From contig KE159617.1 in the NCBI GenBank assembly GCA_000403335.2, positions 124,001 through 188,000 on the forward strand: 64,000 nt of DNA. The letters are read 5' to 3'. Position numbers and translations under genes: made by a program. Below, piece by piece: positions 45,891 to 55,992 of this stretch. The notes beneath the pieces are model-generated. The model had not been told where the DNA came from and made no database searches. It worked only from the letters and a program-made list of their open reading frames with translations. The DNA comes from Lachnospiraceae bacterium MD335 (GTDB lineage Bacteria; Bacillota; Clostridia; Lachnospirales; Lachnospiraceae). Each line of letters opens with the position of its first letter. The first letter of the stretch is position 1.

Positions 45891-46232
45891 ATGATTGAGA
45901 GCAAGAATGACACAAGCAAAAACTTAGAAAAGGCATTGCAGGTATTGAAACAGGCGCAACAGCGTGTAGCCAATGAAAAGAAAAAACAGAACGAGAAGAA
46001 ACGCAAAGCCGAGAACCACCACAAGTACATCATGGGCGGTATTATCGTGAAGTATTTCCCCGACTGCTACCGCTATGACGAGGGCGAGTTGAACCGTATC
46101 TTATCGGTTGCCTTGCAGACAAGGGAGTGTCAGCAGATTATCTCTAAAATCAAGGCAGAAAGCAGAGAAACCACTCCCCCACAATCCACTCTCCCCAATG
46201 CCGAAAATGAAAGCGAGGGCGGTACGGAATGA
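45891..46232 (+). CDS. DUF3847 family protein
   Basis: 113 residues, helical and very charged at the start (LEKALQVLKQAQQRVANEKKK) followed by KYIMGGIIVKYFPDC, the pattern of DUF3847 proteins encoded directly upstream of MobA/MobL relaxases in Clostridia elements. Probably an accessory relaxosome protein that binds near oriT; this role is inferred from position only. Confidence 0.8.
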   Translation: MIESKNDTSKNLEKALQVLKQAQQRVANEKKKQNEKKRKAENHHKYIMGGIIVKYFPDCYRYDEGELNRILSVALQTRECQQIISKIKAESRETTPPQSTLPNAENESEGGTE

Positions 46233-46286
46233 CAAAGGCGAGGACACTGGAAAGCGGAGGTAACGTATTCACCCTGTTTACAGGGT

Positions 46287-46481
46287 GCGCACAGATATAC
46301 CACCAGAGGTGGTATGTGCGCTCTCCGAGGGGCAAGTTTCACTTGCATGGACTCCTGCGGAGGGCGTTGTCTGCCTTGCGGCAGCCAAAAGGGGAAACGA
46401 CAATTCCCCTTCGCAAGCTGCGCTTGCTACCCTTTAGTGAACTTTGCGTTCAGATAAAGGCTAAAGAACAGCCTTTATCTG
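46287..46481. other. Palindrome cluster upstream of the relaxase, candidate oriT
   Basis: The 306-bp gap between DUF3847 and the relaxase holds four hairpins: GCGCAC + ATACCACC (46287-46304) with GGTGGTAT + GTGCGC (46308-46321); AAGGGGAA (46389-46396) with TTCCCCTT (46404-46411); GCAAGC (46413-46418) with GCTTGC (46422-46427); and a perfect 12-bp stem 46451-46462 with 46470-46481. Clustered palindromes next to a MobQ-type relaxase gene are the usual form of a transfer origin. No nic site can be fixed. Confidence 0.5.
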
Positions 46482-46538
46482 CCCACAAAGTCTATGAGTG
46501 CGCCCCTATACCCTGTCGGCAGAATGTAGGTGTTGCGC

Positions 46539-48113
46539 ATGGCTAATGTTACGAAACAGGCAAGCACACGTTTTTCCATTGTCAGGCGGAGCAAGGGGCA
46601 GTCGGCAGTCGAGAAAGCATCATACATCAGCAGGAGCATTCTTGTCAGCGAGTTTGACGGGCAGACCTACCGCCCGAAATACCATGAAGATTTAGTCCAC
46701 AGTGAAATCACTCTCCCGCCCAATGCGCCCAAAGAATATGCAGACCGAGCCACCTTATGGAACGCTGTTGAACTGGCAGAGAAAGGACAGAAATCACAGC
46801 TTGCGAGAATGTTGAAAGCGTCACTCCCCAACGAATGGAGTTATGAACTTGCGGAGGAAGTCGTGAGGGATTATGTGCAGAGGAATTTTGTTGACAAAGG
46901 AATGTGTGCTGACTGGGCAATCCATGACAGCGAGAACGACAAAGGACAGCGCAATCTCCATATCCATGTAATGCTTACCCTGCGCCCTCTTACGGAAAAA
47001 GGGGAATGGGGAGCGAAACAGAAAAAGGTGTATGACCTTGACGAAAACGGGGAGCGTATTCCCATCATTGACAAAAAGACAGGACAGCAGAAAGTTGACA
47101 AGCGCAACCGCAAACAGTGGAAATGCCACACCGCCGACAGCACAGACTGGAACAGCCAAGAAAACGCCAAGATGTGGCGAAAAGATTTAGCCGACACAAT
47201 CAATGCCACCAATGAGCAGTTGGGGATTGCGCTACATTGGGAACACCGCTCTTTTAAGGAACAGGGGATTGACAGAGAGCCGACAATCCATATCGGTGCG
47301 GTTGCCAACGCTTTAGAACGCAAGGGCATACAGACCGAGAGGGGCAACATCAATCGGGAAATCATCAGGAACAATATGCTGTTGGAACAGGCGAAAGAAA
47401 TGCTCATGTTTGCCAAGCAGGAAGTACACAGCGCACAGTACGAAAAGATTAAAAATACAGCGGTCAGCGTGAAGAATGAAGTCATGGAGATGATTGCAAA
47501 AGTGAGGGGGCGCAAAGGCAGATTAGACTTGCCCATTGTCAGCGGAAAACATCTAAGAAAAATAGCCGACAGAACCGCCTTGCAGTCAGCCGACAATGCG
47601 GAGAAATTCATCACGACAAGGAAGATAGACAGCTTTGAAAGCCTTGTGAACTTTACAGCGGATAGGGAACAGAAATACAGTCAGCTTGAAACAGTGCATT
47701 TGTCAAAGGGGCAGAAACTAAACCGATTAAAGGAACTGTCAAAAATGTATGCCCTCTATGCACCAATCCAAGCCACCTATAAGGAGAGCCAGTCACTCAA
47801 AGGATTTGCGAAAATGAAATACGATAAGGAGCATAAGGACAGCTTATCAAAGTACCCCGAATTAAAGGAGCGTATGCAGAGCCTTTTACAGAACGGCGAG
47901 AAGATAACGCCGAAACAGTGGAAAGCAGAGATACAGTCTTTGCAGTCTGAATATGACAGTATCGGCAAAGAGCAGACCAAGACCGCCACAGAATTAGCGT
48001 ATGCCGAGGTAATCAGCTATAACAGGAAGAACCTTGAGAGGGAACTTCAGAACGAGAACCGACAGCATAACAGGCAACAGAGCAGAACGAAACGGAGGGA
48101 GGAAGAAATTTAA
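46539..48113 (+). CDS. MobA/MobL family relaxase
   Basis: Conjugative-transfer relaxase of the MOBQ class, 524 residues. The N-terminal relaxase domain (about 1-230) has SIVRRSKGQSAVEKASYISR, the metal-binding histidines in NLHIHVMLTLRP, and HWEHRSFKEQGIDREPTIHIG, which follow the family. The C-terminal half is helical coiled coil. Start ATG 46539 (MANVTKQ) is preferred to the upstream TTG/ATG codons. It would nick oriT and let the element be mobilized by a conjugative helper. Intact, unlike the relaxase of the surrounding element. Confidence 0.9.
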   Translation: MANVTKQASTRFSIVRRSKGQSAVEKASYISRSILVSEFDGQTYRPKYHEDLVHSEITLPPNAPKEYADRATLWNAVELAEKGQKSQLARMLKASLPNEWSYELAEEVVRDYVQRNFVDKGMCADWAIHDSENDKGQRNLHIHVMLTLRPLTEKGEWGAKQKKVYDLDENGERIPIIDKKTGQQKVDKRNRKQWKCHTADSTDWNSQENAKMWRKDLADTINATNEQLGIALHWEHRSFKEQGIDREPTIHIGAVANALERKGIQTERGNINREIIRNNMLLEQAKEMLMFAKQEVHSAQYEKIKNTAVSVKNEVMEMIAKVRGRKGRLDLPIVSGKHLRKIADRTALQSADNAEKFITTRKIDSFESLVNFTADREQKYSQLETVHLSKGQKLNRLKELSKMYALYAPIQATYKESQSLKGFAKMKYDKEHKDSLSKYPELKERMQSLLQNGEKITPKQWKAEIQSLQSEYDSIGKEQTKTATELAYAEVISYNRKNLERELQNENRQHNRQQSRTKRREEEI

Positions 48114-48185
48114 TGGAAATATGAGTGTGATTATGGTATTCTGTTAGAGGTAAAAATCAAAAGTTGCAAAGGGAGTGAAATTGAA

Positions 48186-48623
48186 ATGTGCATGGAATGT
48201 TATATTAGTGAAAATAGAATAACACCACTATTAAATCCATTGGATTGCTTAGCAAATCATACACAATACATTTGTGGGACTTGTGGGCGGTGCATTTGTA
48301 TTGAACATGACCCCAAGCGTGGGTTGCAACGGTGGAATTTCCCTTTTAAGTCGTTAGAGATTGCAAAATTATATTTGCGCACTGCTGATTACAGTATGAA
48401 GAAACCATGCGGTATTTATGAGATAAAAAGTGAAAACGGCAGACTTTCATACAAAATCTTTGCGGACAGTGAGGACTTGCTATTATATCTAAAAAAGAAC
48501 AAAGGAAAAACTTGTGATAAAATGAAACCTATTTTCATTGTTGAAAAATACAAAGAATATGCAAACACGCAAGTAAGAAAACTAACATCTGATGAAATAC
48601 AGAAATATATGTCAGAGAGATAA
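48186..48623 (+). CDS. Cys-rich hypothetical protein, 145 residues
   Basis: Starts MCMECYISENRIT and has a second cluster YICGTCGRCICIEHD, so about seven Cys and several His in the first 60 residues: a probable zinc-binding module. The rest is basic alpha/beta sequence without membrane segments (KYKEYANTQVRKLTSDEIQKY near the end). Unrecognised; lies between relaxase and TnpW and is probably cargo or an accessory gene. Confidence 0.55.
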   Translation: MCMECYISENRITPLLNPLDCLANHTQYICGTCGRCICIEHDPKRGLQRWNFPFKSLEIAKLYLRTADYSMKKPCGIYEIKSENGRLSYKIFADSEDLLLYLKKNKGKTCDKMKPIFIVEKYKEYANTQVRKLTSDEIQKYMSER

Positions 48624-48682
48624 ATTTCATATTCTCTAAACAACCATTATCACAATCACAACTGAATAAGTAACACAGCGTC

Positions 48683-48719
48683 AGAGCGTATAGAAAACAA
48701 ATCTATGCGCTCTATTTTA
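48683..48719 (+). terminator. Intrinsic terminator upstream of tnpW
   Basis: AGAGCGTATAG (48683-48693) pairs with CTATGCGCTCT (48703-48713), one wobble, followed by ATTTTATT. Confidence 0.7.
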
Positions 48720-48737
48720 TTGTAAAGGAGCAGATTT

Positions 48738-48911
48738 ATGAGCAAAGACAGCAATACACAGCATAGAGCCACCCGACAGCACCCACCCACAAAAATTATC
48801 GTGGAAAGGCACTATGTAGGTACTGAAAAAATGGAAACGGTATTCAAGCGGATAGCCGAGGAACAGATAACAAAAAGGGTTAAGGAGATAGCGGAAAACA
48901 GCGTAAATTAG
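48738..48911 (+). CDS. TnpW-like small transposon protein
   Basis: 57 residues, MSKDSNTQHRATRQ then KIIVERHYVGTEKMETVF, ending in a charged helix. The sequence pattern (basic disordered start, IVE-H-Y-G, then ME-VF-RI) matches the TnpW family found directly upstream of large serine recombinase genes in Tn4451-like elements. AAAGGAG is 7 nt before the ATG. It may assist excision; its role is not established. Confidence 0.7.
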   Translation: MSKDSNTQHRATRQHPPTKIIVERHYVGTEKMETVFKRIAEEQITKRVKEIAENSVN

Positions 48912-48983
48912 CACTGGAAACGGAAAAGGGAATATAGTATAATAGGAGTTGAGAGGAAGTCCCTTTTCATCAAGGAGGACAAA

Positions 48984-50621
48984 ATGAAAAGGGCAAAACT
49001 GAATAACGACAAAATCACTGCTTTATATTGCAGGCTTTCCAAAGACGACGGCACGAACAACGAGAGCATGAGCATCAGCACACAGAAAACCATGCTGAAA
49101 GATTATGCAAAGCGCAACGGTTTTCTGAACTGCCAGTTCTATGTTGATGACGGTTACAGCGGTACAAACTACGACCGCCCCGCATTCCGACAGCTTATCG
49201 AGGACATACAGGACGGGGAAGTGTCAACGCTCATCACAAAAGACCTGTCACGTTTGGGGAGGAATTACCTTGAAACAGGTACTTATATCGAGGTGTTTTT
49301 CCCCAACCATAACGTGCGGTATATTGCAATCAATGACGGCGTGGACTCCATAGACAACGCACAAATGGACATTACACCGTTCCGCAACATCATCAATGAA
49401 ATGTACGCAAAGGACACGTCAAGGAAAATCAAGAGCGCACTCCACGCAAGGAAAATGCAGGGCAAGTATATGGCTACTACCGCCCCATTCGGTTATCAAA
49501 AAGACGAGAAAGACCATAACCACCTTGTCATTGATGAAGTGACCGCCCCCATTGTGGAACTGATTTTCTCAATCGCCGAGGAGGGCGTGGGGCTTCACAC
49601 TATCTGTAACCGCTTGCGCAAGGCAAAGGTCATAAAGCCGAGTTTCTACAAAAAAGAAATGTTTGAGCGGTACACTGATGAGGAAAAGATGTATGACTGG
49701 GACACCGCCTATGTCAGCAAGATATTGCATGACCCCGTTTATGCAGGAAACCTTACCGTAGCGGAAAGACCGACCAAGACCATGCGTTCCAAGAAAAGAC
49801 AGTATATCCCGTATGCGGAGCGTGAAGTTATCTATGGCACACATGAACCGATTATCGAGCAGAGCCGTTGGAACACCGTACAGAAGATTTTGGAGAGCAG
49901 ACCGCCCGTTATCGGGGAAAGTTCAAGCGGATATGACAACATTTTCCGAGGGGTTATCAAATGCGCCGATTGTGGGAGTGCCATGCTTGCCAAAGTCGAG
50001 CAGAAAAGAAAGCGTAACAACGTACTGGACAAGACTTTCTACTGCTGTACCAAGTACCGCAAGTTTGGGAAAGAGGGTTGTTCATCACACACCATTGAGG
50101 CGAGGACGGTTCACGAAGTTGTGCTTGCAGACATTCAGAAACACGCAGGACAGGCACTGGCGGACAGGAAAGCTATGGTAACGGAGATTGCCGAGCGTCT
50201 TAATCTCCAACTGTCAGCGGATAAGGAACAGCAGAAAAAGGAACTAAGGCAATGTAAACAGCGAGTGTCGGAAATAGAAAACCTGTATGCCAAACTGTAT
50301 GAGGACTTGACAAGGGAACTGATAACAGAAAAGCGTTTCCAAATGCTGTCGGCACGATTTGACAGCGAGCAGGAAGAACTGACAGCCAAGATAAAGGAAC
50401 TTGAAAAAAGTGCCATAGCGGACAAAGAACAGTTATCTTCCATTGAGCATTTTGCAGAGCAGATAAGCGGTTATGCAGGAATAACGGAACTCAATTTTAA
50501 GATAATCAACCAACTTATAGAAAAAATTCTTGTTTCTGAACCCGTAGAAGTTGACGGGCAGAAAATTCAACGACTTACTATCCATTACAAGTTCATAGGG
50601 GCACTGGAAACCCTTGAATAA
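48984..50621 (+). CDS. Large serine recombinase, TnpX type
   Basis: Integrates and excises the mobilizable element. 545 residues. N-terminal resolvase domain about 10-155 with catalytic Ser in CRLSKDDGTNNES and Arg in LSRLGRN. The recombinase domain is about 180-300 (GYQKDEKDHNHLVI). A zinc ribbon follows (IKCADCGSAM, FYCCTKYRKFGKEGC), then a coiled coil (about 370-490) and a DUF4368-like tail. Such enzymes cross over at a GA dinucleotide, which is what both junctions show. The gene ends 27 bp before the right terminal repeat. Confidence 0.93.
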   Translation: MKRAKLNNDKITALYCRLSKDDGTNNESMSISTQKTMLKDYAKRNGFLNCQFYVDDGYSGTNYDRPAFRQLIEDIQDGEVSTLITKDLSRLGRNYLETGTYIEVFFPNHNVRYIAINDGVDSIDNAQMDITPFRNIINEMYAKDTSRKIKSALHARKMQGKYMATTAPFGYQKDEKDHNHLVIDEVTAPIVELIFSIAEEGVGLHTICNRLRKAKVIKPSFYKKEMFERYTDEEKMYDWDTAYVSKILHDPVYAGNLTVAERPTKTMRSKKRQYIPYAEREVIYGTHEPIIEQSRWNTVQKILESRPPVIGESSSGYDNIFRGVIKCADCGSAMLAKVEQKRKRNNVLDKTFYCCTKYRKFGKEGCSSHTIEARTVHEVVLADIQKHAGQALADRKAMVTEIAERLNLQLSADKEQQKKELRQCKQRVSEIENLYAKLYEDLTRELITEKRFQMLSARFDSEQEELTAKIKELEKSAIADKEQLSSIEHFAEQISGYAGITELNFKIINQLIEKILVSEPVEVDGQKIQRLTIHYKFIGALETLE

Positions 50622-50648
50622 TGGATATTTTCTAAGTCACCTATTCCA

Positions 50649-50658
50649 ACTATCCAAC
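50649..50658 (+). repeat. Right terminal inverted repeat of the mobilizable element
   Basis: ACTATCCAAC, the exact reverse complement of 43841-43850, followed by A and the GA junction at 50660-50661. Confidence 0.85.
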
Positions 50659-50659
50659 A

Positions 50660-50956
50660 GACGCCGGACGGGAGGGCGAGCTTATCTTCCGTCTGGTGTA
50701 TGAAATGGCGGGCTGTGACAAGCCGATCAAACGCCTGTGGATTTCCTCAATGGAGGAAAGCGCCATTCGTGAGGGGTTTGAGAATTTACAGCCGGGGAGC
50801 GATTACGATAACCTGTACCATTCCGCACTGTGCAGGCAGGAAGCGGACTGGCTTGTGGGCATCAACGGTACAAGGCTGTTTACCGTCCTGTATGGCGGAA
50901 AAGTCCTGAAGGTGGGCAGGGTGCAGACACCCACCCTTGCAATGCTGGTGGACAGG
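50660..50956 (+). pseudogene. topB: DNA topoisomerase III, internal fragment (continues from 43839)
   Basis: Reads DAGREGELIFRLVYEMAG, KRLWISSMEESAIREGF, ADWLVGINGTRLFTVLYGG, and VGRVQTPTLAMLVDRE in one frame, all typical of TopB. After VDRE the frame becomes nonsense and stops at 51007; in another frame the sequence has already become the next element gene. The catalytic Tyr region and the C-terminal 400 residues are gone, so topB was dead even without the inserted element. Confidence 0.82.
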
Positions 50957-53900
50957 GAAACAAGTGTTCCTTGTGGATGCGGTGGAACGCCAGCGGGTGT
51001 CGAATGACCTTTTTAATTTCTTCCGGGACGGTATCGGGGAAACACCGGAGGGCATACCGATTGAAAATTATAATTATCCAGAGAGCATCACAAACCTCTG
51101 CGAGCTTTTATCCACACAGGAGGGGCGGGACACTATCGCTGGGGCGCTTTCCCATGCCAAAGAGCAGCTTGAAGCCGGGGAAAAGCAGATAAAATGGCGG
51201 TATGTGAAAAGCCCGGAGCATCTGCTTATGGAGATTGCAGATTTAAGCGTGGAGAAAAAAGAATACCCGGCACAGGACAGTGTGGATTTGCTGCATGAGG
51301 ATTTTATTACACAGGACGAGATAGACACCCGTCTGACAGGCGGAAGCGGCTATCATCAGGGGCATTTCCGCATCTATGAGTATTTTATGGAGGGGCATGA
51401 TAAAAAAGAAAATATTGCCTTCCTTAAAAATGAATACGGTACAGGCGGCGGTTCGCCAGCCTTAATCGGTTCAGACCGGAGTGATGAATGGCACGATTCC
51501 AAAGGAATCAAACTGGAGAAAGGCAGGATAGGCGATCCATACGCAAAAGTGCTTTTAACATGGAATGTGGTGGAGAAGCGCATCAGGGAGCTTGTAAATG
51601 CGGATAAATACCTTACGCCAAAGGGCAAGGAAGCCTATGCACAGTTCAAAAAAGAGCAGGCGGAGGAAGCCATGCGCCGGGAGCAGGAAAAGCTGGAGCA
51701 TGGTATCCGGGTGGAGTGCAGGGATGCCATAGAACAGGCGATTGCGGAGAAATTTGACGGTTATACCCTTCCGGGGGATACTGCCGAGAGTGTTATCAGG
51801 CAGTATGGAAAGGAATGGGTGGAGGTTGTGCTTGCCAATACAATCATGCACTTATCCCATGACGGGCGGTTTTCTCCTGACAATAAGGAGTGGGCGAAAA
51901 GCCTTATGCCTTCCACTGACTGGCAAACAAGGGATTATATCGTCACTTCCCACCCGGCTGTGCTGGACGGTTTTACCAACCAGACAAGGCGGTACATAGA
52001 GCGTGACAGGGAGCCGGAAAAAGCGGCTGTACCGGAACGGGAAACAGACACTTCCGGGCAAAAAGCGCAAAATCCCGAACCGGAACATAAAACAGGTGAC
52101 AGTGAAAAGGCGCTTATGGAAAGGCTTGCGGAGATGTCCGCAGTGGTAAAAATCTGCGGTGCGCTGTCCATGAAAGATGTGGTCGGCTGGAACGAGGATA
52201 CCGGGGCGGTTGCCATAGAGGACGCTGACAGGCGGTTAGAGGGAAAGGCGGTTTATGACGCCTTGTTTTTAGAAGCCGCCGATTATGTCCTGATGCAGTC
52301 ATTAAGCGGCAATGCGCAGAAAGCGGTGGAGATGGATGCGCTGCTGAAGGAGGCACAAAAGTATGCGGCACGTTACGGGAATGAGCCGGGACAGCAGAGA
52401 GAGGAACACGCTGCGGAAGTTTCTGAAGCAGGGCAGGCGGGGGAAAAGAAAGAAGAATATTTCCCGGATGCAGAGCCGGAAAACCGGACAGAAGAACCGG
52501 GGAAGGAAGAAACAGGGGATATTGAACCGGAGCCGGGAAATGTTACAGAAAAAACAGGACAGCCGGAAGCTGTTTTAGGAATAAAAGATATTTCTGAAAA
52601 AGAAGATGATTTCCCCGATATTGACACACAGGCAGTACGGGAACGGCTGGAAAAAGCGGGCATTGTAGAAGGGCAGCTTGCAGATGAAAATGCTTTAGAG
52701 AACGATCCGTTTATCCAGCAGGTCATGCGAGATGTGGAAACGCTGACCGGGGAAAAGACGGGAGAGCCGGGGAAAGCATCAGAGAAAGCACCGGAGATAG
52801 ACAAATCGGGAGCAGCCAATTACCGGATTTCCTATAACGAAGCAGAAAACACTGGAAAAGGCTTTGCGCCGAAAGAGAAATTCCGGCAGAACGTGGAAGC
52901 CATACGAACCCTTGAAAAGATTGAGAATGAACGCCGCACTGCAACGCCGGAGGAACAGGAGATTTTAGCAAAATATGTAGGGTGGGGCGGTCTTGCCGAT
53001 GCCTTTGATTCTTCCAAGTCAAATTGGGCGAATGAGTATCAGGAATTAAAGAGCCTGTTATCCCCGGAGGAATACGCTTCCGCAAGGGAAAGCACGTTAA
53101 ATGCCCATTATACAAGCCCTGTCATCATTCGGGCAATCTATGACGCAGTGGGCAGGATGGGATTTACCAAAGGGAATATGTTAGATCCCGCCGCAGGCAT
53201 TGGGAATTTCTATGGCTGTCTGCCGGAGGAAATGCAGGGAAGCAGGCTGTACGGGGCGGAGCTTGACGGGATTACCGGGCGCATCGCAAAACAGCTTTAC
53301 CCTCATGCGGATATTAAAATCACAGGCTTTGAGAACACCAGTTATCCCAATGACTTTTTTGACGTGGCGGTGGGGAATGTGCCTTTCGGTCAATATAAAG
53401 TGTCTGACAGGCAGTATGACAGGCACAACTTCCTGATACACGATTATTTCTTTGCAAAGACACTGGATAAGGTCAGACCGGGCGGCATTGTTGCCTTTGT
53501 CACTTCAAAGGGGACAATGGATAAGAAAAACCCGGAAGTGCGGAAATACCTTGCACAGCGGGCAGAGCTTCTAGGGGCGGTCAGGCTCCCGAACACAGCG
53601 TTTAAGGAAAATGCGGGTACGGAGGTCACTTCGGACATTCTGTTCTTAAAGAAGCGTGACCGGGTAATGGATATAGAGCCGGACTGGGTGCATCTGGCGG
53701 AAAAAGACGGTATCGTGATGAACCAGTATTTCGCAGACCACCCGGAGATGATACTCGGCAGAATGGAGATGGTTTCCGGGGCGCATGGCATGGAAAGCGC
53801 CTGTCTGCCGGACACTTCCCTTCCCCTGTCGGCGCAGCTTAAATATGCGCTTTCCCATGTGGAGGGCAGCATTGAGCAGGCTGATTTTAACGAGATTGAC

Positions 53901-55853
53901 GATGAACTGGCAAAGGAGAACATACCCGCCGATCCGGACGTGAAGAATTACAGCTATACGGTTGTGGACGATACGGTGTATTACCGGGAAAATTCCATTA
54001 TGAAGCCTGTGGACGTGTCGGAAAAGGCGGAGCAGAGAATGAAAGGCATGGTGGCAATCCGGGACTGTACGCAGGAACTGATAAACTTCCAGTTAAACGA
54101 ATACCCGGAAGATATGATTAAAAACAAGCAGGCGGAGTTAAACCGACTCTACGATGATTTCTCCAAGAAATTCGGTCTTATCAGCTCACAGACCAACAAA
54201 AGGGCGTTCAATCAGGATTCCAGCTACTGCCTGTTATGTTCCCTTGAAAGGCTGGACGATGAGGGGAACTTCATCGGCAAGGCGGATATGTTCACAAAAC
54301 GAACCATTAAAAAACAGGAAGTTGTGACGAGCGTGGACACAGCCAGTGAAGCGCTGGCGGTATCCCTCAGCGAAAAGGCAGGCGTGGACTTAGCCTATAT
54401 GTCACAGCTTGCGGATAAAAGTGAGGAAGAAATCACAAAGGAGCTTGCCGGGGTAATCTTCCAGAACCCGGTCACAGAGGAATGGGAAACCGCAGACGAG
54501 TATTTAAGCGGGAACGTGAGGGAGAAGCTGTCAGTGGCGAGAACCTTTGCGGAGAACCACCCGGAATACGCCATTAACGTATCCTCTCTGGAAAGTGTAC
54601 AGCCGAAGGAGCTTGACGCATCGGAGATTGAGGTGCGTATCGGCGCTACATGGATTTCCACAAAATATATTGAGGACTTCATGCGTGAAACCTTTGAAAC
54701 GCCGGAGTACCTGTTTGACCGTAAGACGATGGGCGTACAGTTTTCCAATGTGACCGGGCAGTGGAACGTGAAAGGGAAAAATGCGGACAGGGGAAATGTC
54801 CTTGTCAACATGACCTACGGAACAGGCAGGGCAAACGCATACAGGATTTTAGAAGATTCCCTGAACCTTCGTGACACCCGTATCTTTGATGTGGTTATGG
54901 AGGAGGGAAAAGTATTTTATACGGATCTGATCAACCAGATGGTGCTTGATGATAAGGACAGGCTCAGCATTTTTGATAAAAACGGTCCGTACCTTGCGAC
55001 AAAGAAGGTCGGCAAAAACAATCCGAAAGCGGAAGAAATAAAGGCAGACAATGAAATCCGCATGGAATGGAACAGGGCTGTTGACCGTGCGATTATAAGC
55101 GGCGTACCCGAAGCGGAAATTTTAGAGTTGAAGAAAACAGAGATTACAGATAGGGTAAAGGAATCCGTGGAGCAGAACGGCAATAAGCCGGAACTGTTCG
55201 GGGATATAGTCAGGGCGGCGATTTTGTTATTAGAGTGTCTGATTGCAAAAGTTATGCAGAAGGCAAAGGATTTTGCGGAAAAAGTTATCGGCAAAGCTGC
55301 TGATGCCGCAAAGGAAACGCTGGAAGAAACGGAATGTTATATCCATGCAAAAGATAAGCCGCCAGTCCGGCTGGAAAGGTCGCCGCAGCCAAAGCCTTCC
55401 GTGCTTGCAGGTAAATATCTTCGCCTAAAAGAAATTGACAGCAGACTTAAAGCTCAGAACAAAGCAATTTTAGAACGTGAGAAAAAGTATGATAAAATGA
55501 AAAAGGAATTATGTGAATGTACAGGTATTTTCAAGGGTGGCAGACGTAAGGTGCTACAACAGGAGATTGACAGGATTGAACCACAGATTTCACAAATGAA
55601 AAAGCGGCTTTCATCTATCGTGAAAGAACATAAATTTGACTCTGTGCATATGTTTTATAAGGAATTCAATGCAGCCAAGAGAGAGTATCTTGATTATAAG
55701 ACAGTTCGTGCAGAGTGGGAGAAAACTTACGGAGGGAAAGTGATGAATCCCATGAGTATTAAAGAGCGGCTGAGTCAGAAAGAGCAGATAGTGAAAGAAA
55801 GAGAAGCGAACAGGGATTATCAGGTAAGGCAGAAAGATAGAGGGGCGAGATAA
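50957..55853 (+). pseudogene. Chimera: helicase/N6-methylase element protein fused to a relaxase C-terminus
   Basis: One open frame of about 1630 residues without a native start. The first about 260 residues, VFLVDAVERQRVSNDLF to KEQAEEAMRREQ, and the disordered Glu/Pro-rich linker are typical of the giant SNF2-methylase proteins of CTn-type elements. The methylase-like domain is near residues 660-900 (AKYVGWGGLADAF, MLDPAAGIGNFYG, GNVPFGQYKV where NPPF would be expected). The SNF2 helicase (Walker A, DEAD-like motifs) is absent. Near 55100-55250 the sequence changes to a helical relaxase-type C-terminus (RLKEIDSRLKAQNKAIL, IFKGGRRKVLQQEIDRI). The long open frame suggests a recent deletion. 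Confidence 0.65.
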
Positions 55854-55862
55854 CATAGAATG

Positions 55863-55888
55863 GGCAGATGTCATTTATTGCATCTGCC
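55863..55888 (+). terminator. Hairpin after the last conjugative-element fragment
   Basis: GGCAGATG (55863-55870) pairs with CATCTGCC (55881-55888). No clear T-run. It insulates the element from the recombinase segment. Confidence 0.5.
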
Positions 55889-55914
55889 ATATGCTTAAAA
55901 TTGTATATTGTGTA

Positions 55915-55943
55915 TTTTCGCAGAGTGTCATACTCTGCGAAAA
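55915..55943 (+). repeat. Left recombinase core site (IR-L)
   Basis: 11-bp arms TTTTCGCAGAG (55915-55925) and CTCTGCGAAAA (55933-55943) around the asymmetric 7-bp spacer TGTCATA (55926-55932). The architecture is that of a tyrosine recombinase core site. A related copy lies in opposite orientation at 57307-57335. Confidence 0.75.
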
Positions 55944-55945
55944 GC

Positions 55946-55981
55946 GGTCACTAGTGCTTATAAAATCAGTCATTGGTGACC
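55946..55981. terminator. Hairpin downstream of the recombinase gene
   Basis: GGTCACTA (55946-55953) pairs with TGGTGACC (55974-55981), 7 of 8. It lies between the recombinase stop and IR-L, so it moves with the segment. If inverted, it would sit between the recombinase gene and the secretion operon. Confidence 0.5.
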
Positions 55982-55992
55982 TTTTGACGGAT

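Larger units (their letters stand above)
43838..50661 (+). mobile_element. Tn4451/TnpX-type integrative mobilizable element inserted in topB
   Basis: About 6.8 kb between two halves of topB. The ends carry a 10-bp inverted repeat (GTTGGATAGT at 43841-43850, ACTATCCAAC at 50649-50658) and a GA dinucleotide at each junction (43838-43839 and 50660-50661), as expected for TnpX/TndX large serine recombinases. Contents in order: a 202-residue and a 93-residue protein, three small genes including a monooxygenase-like one, DUF3847, a palindrome cluster, a MobA/MobL relaxase, a Cys-rich protein, TnpW and the recombinase. Removing it restores the reading CATDAGREGELI across the junction. Confidence 0.9.

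Noticed and set aside
50937-50957. TTG at 50937 as the true start of the giant methylase-like protein
   Set aside because: The codon lies in topB sequence read out of frame, without a ribosome binding site; the native 5' end was deleted.
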